Assembly: GCA_013215055.1 (NCBI GenBank)
Contig: JABSRQ010000054.1
Span: 1 to 32,513, forward strand
Length of the DNA: 32,513 bases
Origin: Pseudomonadales bacterium
GTDB taxonomy: Bacteria; Pseudomonadota; Gammaproteobacteria; Pseudomonadales; DT-91
Direction: 5' to 3'
Position numbers and translations under genes: made by a program. The notes beneath the pieces were generated by a model, which made no database searches, had not been told where the DNA came from, and saw only the letters and a program-made list of their open reading frames with translations. Positions 14,417 to 21,597 of the stretch are shown piece after piece (the first letter of the stretch is position 1; every line of letters begins with the position of its first letter).

Positions 14417-15454
14417 TTAATGGTGATAAGTGAAAGAGATTGCCCCAAATGTAGCATTACTATCCTGCTCTTCAAATGTATCAGAACCTCGTTGAACAGT
14501 GAAAAGTCCTCCCCAGTTATGCCAGCTCATTTTAAAAGCGATACTCATAATAGCTTGTTCATGAATGAGCGTGACCCCATGGCTATCCTTAAAGGTATTA
14601 CCTTCAATGCTAATATCATTAAAAACATAGCGTCCATATAATGCCGTAGCAATCTGCCAATTAAAGCCTACCGTATTCCCTGAACCTAAACGATTGAATC
14701 GACGTGCCGGTGACGGATTCACATAAGCAAAATCTTTATCAAGTTGTGTACCGATACGAAAAACAAAGCCTGTGCCCACTTCTGAACGTAAATTTCCCAG
14801 ACCTGCCGTGCTATAAAAGTTGCCGTCGACATCCACTTGCTCACCCACCTCCAGGTAACCCATGCGGATAATATGCTCGGCATCAATTGTAAAAACGGGT
14901 TCATTTTCAATTTGATTATCCCAGCTCATGGGTTCTTCTGAGCCCGTCATTTTGTGAATCGTTTTCTGTGACTGTTCGGCTAATGAGGCTGGCCCCGCCA
15001 TACCGAGAGTCAAGGCTAGACTGTTAGCAGTTCTATGATCAAAGGAGGTTATACGCCCTTGCCAGGTAAGCAGCCCCGCATAAGGCCTGTCCTCGGGTAT
15101 TAGCTCTGTTTCAGAAATATCCGTAGGCGTAAACATGCCTTGTGAGATGCCATAGCTTACAGAATAAGTCTTATCATCACCGGCATTGATATAGGTCCAT
15201 TCGGAGATATAGCGAATCCAGTCTGGAATATCCAGATCTTCAAAGGTCTCTGAAGGACTATGTCCCCAGCCAAACACTAATCCATTGGTATAATCATTAT
15301 CGCTTTGAACAAACATATCATTCTCCCATGTAAGGACATACCAGATATGCTTTTCCTTCTCCGCTGTCTGCGCGACAGTTTCAGCTGTTACAGTGGATAC
15401 TACAGCCATGGAGATAAGTAAAAAGAAAAGGATAGAAAATAAAGAAGCTTGCAT
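14417..15454 (-). CDS. LpxR-like lipid A 3'-O-deacylase (outer membrane)
   Basis: The 345-aa protein has a signal peptide (cleavage near TVTA-ET, residue 24) and the LpxR/DUF2219 layout: WENDMF (N45, D46), DYTNG (T56), RPYAG (123-127), and the Q--H---G block with H167 in KTIHKMTGSEEPMSW. In LpxR of Salmonella, Asn, Asp, Thr and His at these places form the calcium-dependent catalytic site that removes the 3'-acyloxyacyl chain of lipid A in the outer membrane. The C-terminus ends in an aromatic beta strand (FTYHH), as expected of a barrel. It stands alone and faces the lipoprotein gene. Its substrate in this organism is inferred. Confidence 0.8.
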   Translation of the reverse strand: MQASLFSILFFLLISMAVVSTVTAETVAQTAEKEKHIWYVLTWENDMFVQSDNDYTNGLVFGWGHSPSETFEDLDIPDWIRYISEWTYINAGDDKTYSVSYGISQGMFTPTDISETELIPEDRPYAGLLTWQGRITSFDHRTANSLALTLGMAGPASLAEQSQKTIHKMTGSEEPMSWDNQIENEPVFTIDAEHIIRMGYLEVGEQVDVDGNFYSTAGLGNLRSEVGTGFVFRIGTQLDKDFAYVNPSPARRFNRLGSGNTVGFNWQIATALYGRYVFNDISIEGNTFKDSHGVTLIHEQAIMSIAFKMSWHNWGGLFTVQRGSDTFEEQDSNATFGAISFTYHH

Positions 15455-15899
15455 TGATATGTCCCTATATAGTCAGCCTATTCTATCAGTATCCAGGTCA
15501 AATGTTTATAAGGGGACTTCTCAAATTCCCTGTTCAGATTACAGTTGATTAATTCTTGTTGTTTTATTTTTCGCCTCTTTTTTATCGCCGCGTCGGGTTT
15601 ACTGGCTACACTTCGATTAGCGCACGCCTCTTGGTAAACTAGCGTTTTTTCTCGCTTTCAAAAAAAACTTGGCGCCTTATAGAAATCTGGCATCGATTGC
15701 GGGATGTCTTTTTAACCGAGTCAGGCTCTGATGATTTCTCATTTTATATTCTCGACTTGCTCTTTAGACGCAAGGTAATTAGCCATTTACATATTGTGTT
15801 AGCTTGCCGATGAGCAATAGTTTTCATTAATTTTAGTGCTGTATGGAGTGATGCATTATTCCGTACTACGGAGCTTGAAAGGAATAAGGCATTTGACTG
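15455..15899. other. Spacer without recognised gene
   Basis: I see no gene, clear terminator or repeat in this stretch. Confidence 0.4.
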
Positions 15900-16667
15900 T
15901 TATTGGCTCTGCCAATCCTGCAAATCGTATTTTTCCAATATGCTTTTCAGCTTGCCGGATCGGCGTAAATCCCCTATGCCATTATCAAACATAAAAGCAA
16001 GATTGCGTCCCTTATCAGAGGCTGTAAATCCTATATATACCTTTCTAAGACTTTGAGATAAACAGCCAGCAATGTTGATTTTATCCTGCCAATGATTTTG
16101 CTTAATCTTATATCTAGCAATATTAATATCATCAAGGTAGGTGGAGATGTGTCCATGCATCAGCATTTTCATGGCTCTTTCTGTTATTTTTTCACCACTT
16201 AAATAATAAATATTCTGAGGAAATTCATCGATGAGTTTTATTATTTCGACAAAATCATAGTCATAACCATTGATTAAACCTATTTTTTTACCGACCAAGG
16301 AAGAATAGTTTAAATAGCGCCAAACTGATGATTTTGATGAAATAAAACAGGCTTCAAATTGACTGATCGAAGCTTCGGGAAAGGATAAATTGGGGTAGTT
16401 ATCACCATTGAGGATGCCGGGGATAATATCGGCTTTACTGCTTTCTACTACCGAGACAGCTCTCTTCCAGGATACAATCTCCAAAGAGACATTAAAGCCC
16501 TGCGCAGAAAAAATGGCATCTATAATATCAAACATCGCTCCCTTATCTTTGCCCTCACAGATATAAGGGCAAAAGGGATCAGAGACGACCCTTATCTTTT
16601 CAGCATAGAGATTGCCTGATATCAGGCTGAATACAAAAATGAAGATGATTGACTTGAACACATGCAA
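15900..16667 (-). CDS. Periplasmic solute-binding protein, family 3 type
   Basis: The 255-aa protein has a signal peptide (MHVFKSIIFIFVFSLISGNLYA, residue 22) and the two-lobe SBP_bac_3 fold: IRVVSDPFCPYICEG, GAMFDIIDAIFSAQG, W-KRAVSVVESSKADIIPG, KKIGLINGYDYDF and a C-terminal GDLRRSGKLKSILEKY. Members bind amino acids or related solutes in the periplasm. Cys residues at 33 and 37 may form a disulfide. No permease or ATPase is nearby, so it is an orphan that may act as a sensor or serve a distant transporter. Confidence 0.8.
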   Translation of the reverse strand: MHVFKSIIFIFVFSLISGNLYAEKIRVVSDPFCPYICEGKDKGAMFDIIDAIFSAQGFNVSLEIVSWKRAVSVVESSKADIIPGILNGDNYPNLSFPEASISQFEACFISSKSSVWRYLNYSSLVGKKIGLINGYDYDFVEIIKLIDEFPQNIYYLSGEKITERAMKMLMHGHISTYLDDINIARYKIKQNHWQDKINIAGCLSQSLRKVYIGFTASDKGRNLAFMFDNGIGDLRRSGKLKSILEKYDLQDWQSQ

Positions 16668-16895
16668 TGCAAATCTTTCAAACGTTAAAAATCAGTATAG
16701 TCTTCCTCAGTAAACGCGGCTATCAAAAACATAAATTGGCTGAGCAAGCACGAGACAGAGCAAAAAAACATCAGGGCACGATTATCGACAAAAAACTATG
16801 GCTTGAGAATCCTGTTTACCTGTCTGGGTAGGTTTGTCTAAGTCTGTCGTTTTCGTCACTGCATCACAGGGAAAATGATGACACAGGCATTTCTA

Positions 16896-16925
16896 TTGAA
16901 AAGGCATAAAAACTGCTTGTATATT
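16896..16925 (+). promoter_or_regulatory. Predicted sigma-70 promoter for the Ig-like lipoprotein gene
   Basis: TTGAAA, 18 bases, TATATT, followed by an untranslated leader of about 115 bases to the ATG at 17046. Confidence 0.5.
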
Positions 16926-17045
16926 AATTAACTTCTATTAAAGTTCGCCAAGTTTCCCATGGACGGGTAGTCAGATCACATCAAATCATCTTTCTTATTC
17001 ATCCCCTGGGAGTTGATGATTGCGGTAATTAAAAAGGAAGTTTTT

Positions 17046-18971
17046 ATGTTTAAGTCCCAAAGTAGAAAATCCCCTCATGGATTTTCTCTATCCCATCTAT
17101 TGAATTTTAGTTTAGTCTTTTTATTAAGCACCTTTATACTGGGCTGCGGTGACGATGACGATGACCCATCAACGCCTCCTCCTGCAGAGATCTCTGTCAC
17201 CAGTGTGACAATAAGTATGATTAATCCTTTGAAGGGCAGTACACAATATTTAATGCATAAAGGCATGAGCACACAGTATCAGGCCATCGCTCACTTTTCA
17301 GATGGAACAACGTTGGATGTCACTAAAGATCAGGCTGCATGGGTCAGCACTCATCCCGAGAATGTCAGTATCGATACCTGCGGTTTAACCACAGCTGTAA
17401 AAATAGGACCATCGGATATTTCGGCTGAATATGAGTCGATTCGTAGTAATCTCTTTAATGTCACTGTTGATGAGGCTGCTGTCGATAAAATTGTCGTTTC
17501 GGCCGACAGTTATGAAACCGTCGCCACGCTTAAACAACAATTTACAGCAGAATTACATTTTACTGATGCCACCTCTCAAACCGTGACCAATGGCGTCACC
17601 TGGATAATCTCAAATGATGTAGTTGCGACCATCAATGAGGACGGCATCGCCTCTGCGCACTCTAAAGGTGTAGTGCAAATTACAGCCTCTATAGATACTG
17701 TTACATCAGCCGCTGTAGATTTCACCGTGCATGCGATTGAGATAGATGCAGTCACCATTATTACAACTGAATCAGGCCCTATTGCCGCAGGTTTAAGCAG
17801 AACTTATACCGCCTTGGTACATTTAAGTAACGGTAAAGATTTGGACATTACAAATGCTGCTCAATGGAATAGTTCAAATGAAGCCTTTGCCAGTATTGTA
17901 AAAGGTGTAGCGACTTCTCATGCGATGGGCTCTGTGCAAATTTCTGCTGAAATCTTTAGTTCAACAAGTCAGGAATTGACCCTAGAAGTGTCTGATGCTG
18001 AGGTTACCTCCATTGCGATTACTTCCAGCAATGGCAATGAGGTTCCTGCCGGTCTTAGCAGCCAATTTACAGCCGAAGCAACCTATACCACCGGTGAAAC
18101 CAAACCTATTAATAATGCTGATTTATATTGGACCAGCTCAGACAATGAGACTTTAACCGTTGATAGTAACGGTTTTATGAAAGCGCTTAAATTGGATTCA
18201 GCCACCGTTCAAGCTAGCTTTAAAGAAATTAATACCAGCCAAGAAATCACAGTGACAAACGCCATAGTAGAATCCATGGTCATCACAGCAGATACAGATA
18301 CTGTTATTCCAGAAGGTTTTACCTATGTACAAGCCATAGCAACAATGAGTAATAGCGCCACTCAGACTATGACCTCTCAAGTTGCTTGGAGTAGCTCTAT
18401 CGATGGCATCGTTAGCTTATCAGCCGTTGATTGGCAGAATGAGAAGGTCACAGGCCTGGTTGATGGTTCTACTGTCATTACAGCATCTATCGATGGTGTT
18501 ACTGCAAGCCTTACGTTGCATGTGGATAATGCTAGAGAGCTTGATCTTAATGCGGCTTGTACAGATGCTATCGTTAATATAACGGGTTATGCCATGACTT
18601 GTCCGGCTACATTAATCGAAGCTAATGCAATGCATTTACCCTCTCAGGGGAGCGACTCATATAATATAACGCGATTCACTTATCAAGGAGCCTTAAATTA
18701 CTGCGAAGCATTAGTTGTTGGCGGCCGTGATGACTGGGCACTACCGCCTGTTGAGCGCCTAAGAACTCTGCTTATTGAAAGCGATCAGGATGTAAAGGCA
18801 ACACATGGCTGGCCTGAAAGTGTAGACCGATATAGAACTATCTCTACTGATACAGGAATAGGTAATCAACATTATCTTTATGATATTGTTACTGGCGAAC
18901 GCATTTACTTTGCAGGATCTGACTCTGGCCCTAACGGCACGGTTTCTTGTGCTGCACCATTAAATCTATAA
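17046..18971 (+). CDS. Surface lipoprotein with tandem BIG2-type Ig-like domains and an Lcl-like C-terminal domain
   Basis: This 641-aa lipoprotein has a long signal with ILGC at 31-34, then an acidic DDDDD spacer. About five BIG2-type repeats of roughly 85 residues follow, each with the pattern V-I----G--QFTA---F--G----T----W-SS----A-I---G-A-----G---I-A. After residue 495 comes a Cys-containing domain with FTYQGALNYCEALVVGGRDDWALPPVERLRTLL, typical of the DUF1566/Lcl fold. This suggests a fibre-like outer-membrane surface protein with a terminal binding domain. I chose ATG 17046 because AAGGAAG lies five bases upstream; the longer frame adds eleven residues before the signal. A 9-bp hairpin follows the gene. 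Confidence 0.8.
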   Translation: MFKSQSRKSPHGFSLSHLLNFSLVFLLSTFILGCGDDDDDPSTPPPAEISVTSVTISMINPLKGSTQYLMHKGMSTQYQAIAHFSDGTTLDVTKDQAAWVSTHPENVSIDTCGLTTAVKIGPSDISAEYESIRSNLFNVTVDEAAVDKIVVSADSYETVATLKQQFTAELHFTDATSQTVTNGVTWIISNDVVATINEDGIASAHSKGVVQITASIDTVTSAAVDFTVHAIEIDAVTIITTESGPIAAGLSRTYTALVHLSNGKDLDITNAAQWNSSNEAFASIVKGVATSHAMGSVQISAEIFSSTSQELTLEVSDAEVTSIAITSSNGNEVPAGLSSQFTAEATYTTGETKPINNADLYWTSSDNETLTVDSNGFMKALKLDSATVQASFKEINTSQEITVTNAIVESMVITADTDTVIPEGFTYVQAIATMSNSATQTMTSQVAWSSSIDGIVSLSAVDWQNEKVTGLVDGSTVITASIDGVTASLTLHVDNARELDLNAACTDAIVNITGYAMTCPATLIEANAMHLPSQGSDSYNITRFTYQGALNYCEALVVGGRDDWALPPVERLRTLLIESDQDVKATHGWPESVDRYRTISTDTGIGNQHYLYDIVTGERIYFAGSDSGPNGTVSCAAPLNL

Positions 18972-18988
18972 CGTAGATTTAACAATAC

Positions 18989-19023
18989 AGAGAAGGCTTT
19001 AAAACATGACTAAGGCCTTCTCT
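18989..19023 (+). terminator. Hairpin after the Ig-like lipoprotein gene
   Basis: AGAGAAGGC and GCCTTCTCT make a perfect 9-bp stem with a 17-base loop, 18 bases after the stop. It lacks a T-run, so termination is uncertain. Confidence 0.4.
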
Positions 19024-19095
19024 CCCCACTGAATCAAAAATAAATAATCCACAAGGTCTGTGCAGCCCATGCACTATATTTAGATAATCCAGACG

Positions 19096-19284
19096 CTGAA
19101 TATTTCACCACAAACTTTATTCCGTCGTTTAAAATCCGAAGCTGCCACCTATCTGGAATTAAAAAACAGCAGCCGTTCCGAAGAGGTGATTCATTATTTA
19201 AACAGGAAATAATTAAGCAACCAAGCCATCAGTAATCAGCCTGAATTTGAAAACCCCAGCACCTTTTACCGCGCTCAGTTTTGA
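19096..19284 (+). pseudogene. Decayed AraC-family regulator, DNA-binding part only
   Basis: One frame reads LNISPQTLFRRLKSEAATYL, then ELKNSSRSEEVIHYLNRK, a TAA stop, then ISNQPEFENPSTFYRAQF and a final TGA. This is the order of the two helix-turn-helix motifs of AraC proteins (S-RTL-RRL--EG--Y-EL, then IA---GF-EPS-F-RAF). The effector domain is missing upstream. It is a remnant of a lost regulator. A bare minus-strand frame also covers part of it but has no such match. Confidence 0.5.
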
Positions 19285-19420
19285 CATAGAAGCCTGCGAA
19301 AATGCGCTGCTATGGTCAAAATCATTGCCACCATTAAAAGTCCCATCATCATCAAAAAGATCCTAGATTATATTACAACTGCCTGAGTCACATGACCCAC
19401 CAGCTGCGCTACTGACCTAG

Positions 19421-19633
19421 TTGAACGGATTAAATGATGTTCATTTACCCTATGCCGATGATGAAAATTGGAATAATGCTAAGAGAGATTACTGTGATGA
19501 GAGTGGAGTCGATTTTATGTTTGATGGCTCTCCTACCTATTTGGAGACTTTTCATGATATCGACTCTACCTATGTTCATGTTATTAATCGTGATAGGAAA
19601 GTCTATTTTACTCGGAAAACTGAGCTTGCATAA
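19421..19633 (+). CDS. Hypothetical fragment
   Basis: An open frame of 70 codons from TTG 19421 (first ATG-rich alternatives are in another frame), rich in Asp, Asn and aromatic residues (HLPYADDENWNNAKRDYCDESG). There is no ribosome binding site or signal peptide, and stops lie just upstream. It may be the tail of a lost secreted protein. Whether it is expressed is doubtful. Confidence 0.25.
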   Translation: MNGLNDVHLPYADDENWNNAKRDYCDESGVDFMFDGSPTYLETFHDIDSTYVHVINRDRKVYFTRKTELA

Positions 19634-19763
19634 CTTCCCTTTTGTGTTGATTATTTATGCACAATAATCAGAAAAATATGCTCTTAACCCTACGAATAGG
19701 TCTAAACCTTCTACAGCAACTACAACAGATTTTACGGCTTATCGGTGTTTGTATTAGACATAA

Positions 19764-19943
19764 TTATCCCCTTCAGTATTGGCTGTATTTATTGATTACA
19801 AAACCGCTTTAAATAAAGGAGATGAGGTGACGACTACAGTTGCAAAAGATACGGGTATCCAAATAAACCCTGTAATTATTGCTGCTTCAACGAGTAGTTC
19901 TTTCATTGCTACGTCCTGCTCATATGTAAGTTATAATACTTAG
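19764..19943 (+). pseudogene. Possible transporter remnant
   Basis: A 59-codon frame between stops reads KGDEVTTTVAKDTGIQINPV then IIAASTSSSFIATSCSYVSY. This resembles the conserved membrane block of SLC13/DASS-type anion symporters (A--LG--P-P-V-AI--AAS-SFATPI-YQTN). It is only one block, and the match is weak. An AAAGGAG before a GTG within it could also start a 38-aa product. Confidence 0.25.
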
Positions 19944-20123
19944 TCATCACAACTTATAAAAAGTTCGGAGCTTTGTAGAAACGAATAATCTACCTAGGCT
20001 GGATTACCTAGGTAGTCATGATGGTTATACTGTTTGTACTATCAGCCTTACAAATACTGTAAGTAGTCTTTATTAGATATGAAAGCTTATAAATAGAATC
20101 TAGATAGCCCCGTGGGGCATACC
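19944..20123. other. Spacer without recognised gene
   Basis: AT-rich, no gene seen. A small palindrome, CTACCTAGG...CCTAGGTAG, lies at about 19991-20014. Confidence 0.35.
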
Positions 20124-20290
20124 TAAGCTAGCTGTTACCTGTTAGAAACACTGGGCATTACCAGAGCATGGCATTAGACCTATTACCACTCTACTGCACT
20201 GAATCCCGTTAGTTTATTAAAGCACATCAACATTTTGTTCATCAACGTTTAAGGGAATTGGGGCTATTCCACCTTATACTCGATCATCCC
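20124..20290. repeat. Degenerate ~160-bp repeat, copy 2
   Basis: It aligns with 10056-10225 over its length with many small changes. Both copies lie at the 3' end of minus-strand genes. The origin is unknown; it could be a decayed insertion sequence or a genome-specific repeat. Confidence 0.5.
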
Positions 20291-20445
20291 AAGGTTAATG
20301 GCTGCTTTGTGTTCAGGTTGTGTGAAAACGTAAATGAAGAGCATTCACATACAAAATTGAAGCATAAAACGATCGCTAGAGCGTCTTCAATGGCAAGGCT
20401 AAATGTATCATTGTCTAAAATCCCAAAGCCTTGCCCATCATCCAT
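20284..20445 (-). CDS. Candidate 53-aa protein coupled to the FHA gene
   Basis: Its ATG overlaps the FHA stop in TAATG. The product begins MDDGQGFGILDNDTFSLAIE, has a hydrophobic middle (ALAIVLCFNFV) and three cysteines. Overlapping start-stop fits the style of this operon, but the frame runs into the degenerate repeat and no homologue is recognised, so it may be chance. Confidence 0.25.
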   Translation of the reverse strand: MDDGQGFGILDNDTFSLAIEDALAIVLCFNFVCECSSFTFSHNLNTKQPLTLG

Positions 20446-20798
20446 TAGACATCAAGAATATGAGCGGTCTCTTCAAAGGTACTTTCAATGCCATCAACAA
20501 TTTTGAACTCATTCCAGCCTAGTCGTACCACATCGTTATTCACCAGTCGGCGTGAGCCCTCAACACGTTCATCATTCACGAAGGTGCCATTGGTGCTGTT
20601 AAGGTCTTCGACAAAAATATCCAGAATCTCTTCCAGGTATTTATTTTTTTCTAAACGAATTTTTGCATGACGTGTACTCACCGCAATCTCGTTGATCTGT
20701 ACGGTATTTTCCGGATGCCTACCCAGTGAAATCTCGCCCTCTTGTAAAATAATATTATTGACGATAACACCGTCGACCATTTGTGATAATTCAGGCAT
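20445..20798 (-). CDS. FHA-domain protein
   Basis: This 117-aa cytoplasmic protein is almost entirely one forkhead-associated domain, which binds phosphothreonine peptides. Conserved residues are G26-R27, S41 with R43-H44, and N67-S-T-N70-G71-T. Its start overlaps the phosphatase gene end by eight bases, so the kinase, phosphatase and FHA genes form one translationally coupled operon. The FHA protein is the likely reader of kinase phosphorylation, either of the kinase itself or of a common target. Confidence 0.9.
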   Translation of the reverse strand: MPELSQMVDGVIVNNIILQEGEISLGRHPENTVQINEIAVSTRHAKIRLEKNKYLEEILDIFVEDLNSTNGTFVNDERVEGSRRLVNNDVVRLGWNEFKIVDGIESTFEETAHILDV

Positions 20799-21597
20799 GG
20801 TTTAATTCCTCGGTAACATGAAGTGTTTTTTGAATAACAATAGCGCTGACGTTATCTCGCGCCTGGTTATCCAGACTTTGTTTCAGCAGTGCCAGGGTTT
20901 TGTCTTTAGCACTGACTTTTTTATTAAGCTGCATGATGAGCTGCTGATCCGATACCGCGTTATAAAGCCCGTCTGAGCACAACAGCAATACTGAGACCTC
21001 ATCCAAGAATCGATGATTAATACTGAAACTGATATCCGCATCGCTGCCCAGCGCTTTAAGCAGTACATTTTTATAAGGTAGATTGTCTATATGTGCCGCT
21101 TCGATGTCGCCATCTTCTAACATTTTTTCTACCAAACTATCATCACGGGTAAGCTGTATTAACTTGCTATCATCAAAGGCATAAACACGTGAATCACCGG
21201 CATGAATGCTAAACATCTGATCGTCTATAATCAGCACCGCCACCAGCGTTGTGCCCATCTTGGCGAAAGTAGCATCATCTTTACGCGCTTGGCAAACAAC
21301 TTGATTTGCAGCCTCTGCTGCTTCTATCAATAATTGCCTACAGCTTTCAGTACTGTGTAAATAAGCCGTATGATCGTGTATATATTGCTGAAAATAACGC
21401 ACCGCCAATCGGCTGGCGATATGCCCTCCTCGCTGACCACCAACACCATCAGCGATGATCGCAAAAAAGGCCTGTTCTGAGCCGCCTGCAACGGTCTCTT
21501 TTAAGCTTTTCAGCTCAACACAAAAACAACTAACGCTATCTTCATTACGCGGCCTAAAGCACCCCTCATGACTGATCTCTGCCATCTGCCAACTCAT
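20791..21597 (-). CDS. PP2C-type protein Ser/Thr phosphatase
   Basis: The 268-aa single-domain PPM/PP2C phosphatase has the metal and phosphate motifs RPRNED (15-20), IIADGVGG (48-54), AGDSRVYAF and DNVSAIVIQ near the C-terminus. The Mg/Mn-binding aspartates are present. It has no membrane segment, so it acts in the cytoplasm. It overlaps the kinase gene by four bases (ATGA) and should reverse the phosphorylation made by that kinase. Confidence 0.9.
   Translation of the reverse strand: MSWQMAEISHEGCFRPRNEDSVSCFCVELKSLKETVAGGSEQAFFAIIADGVGGQRGGHIASRLAVRYFQQYIHDHTAYLHSTESCRQLLIEAAEAANQVVCQARKDDATFAKMGTTLVAVLIIDDQMFSIHAGDSRVYAFDDSKLIQLTRDDSLVEKMLEDGDIEAAHIDNLPYKNVLLKALGSDADISFSINHRFLDEVSVLLLCSDGLYNAVSDQQLIMQLNKKVSAKDKTLALLKQSLDNQARDNVSAIVIQKTLHVTEELNHA

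Noticed and set aside
19210..19380. Minus-strand frame with FDDDGTFNGGNDFDHSSAF
   Set aside because: It overlaps the AraC remnant, has no start or ribosome site and no upstream continuation.
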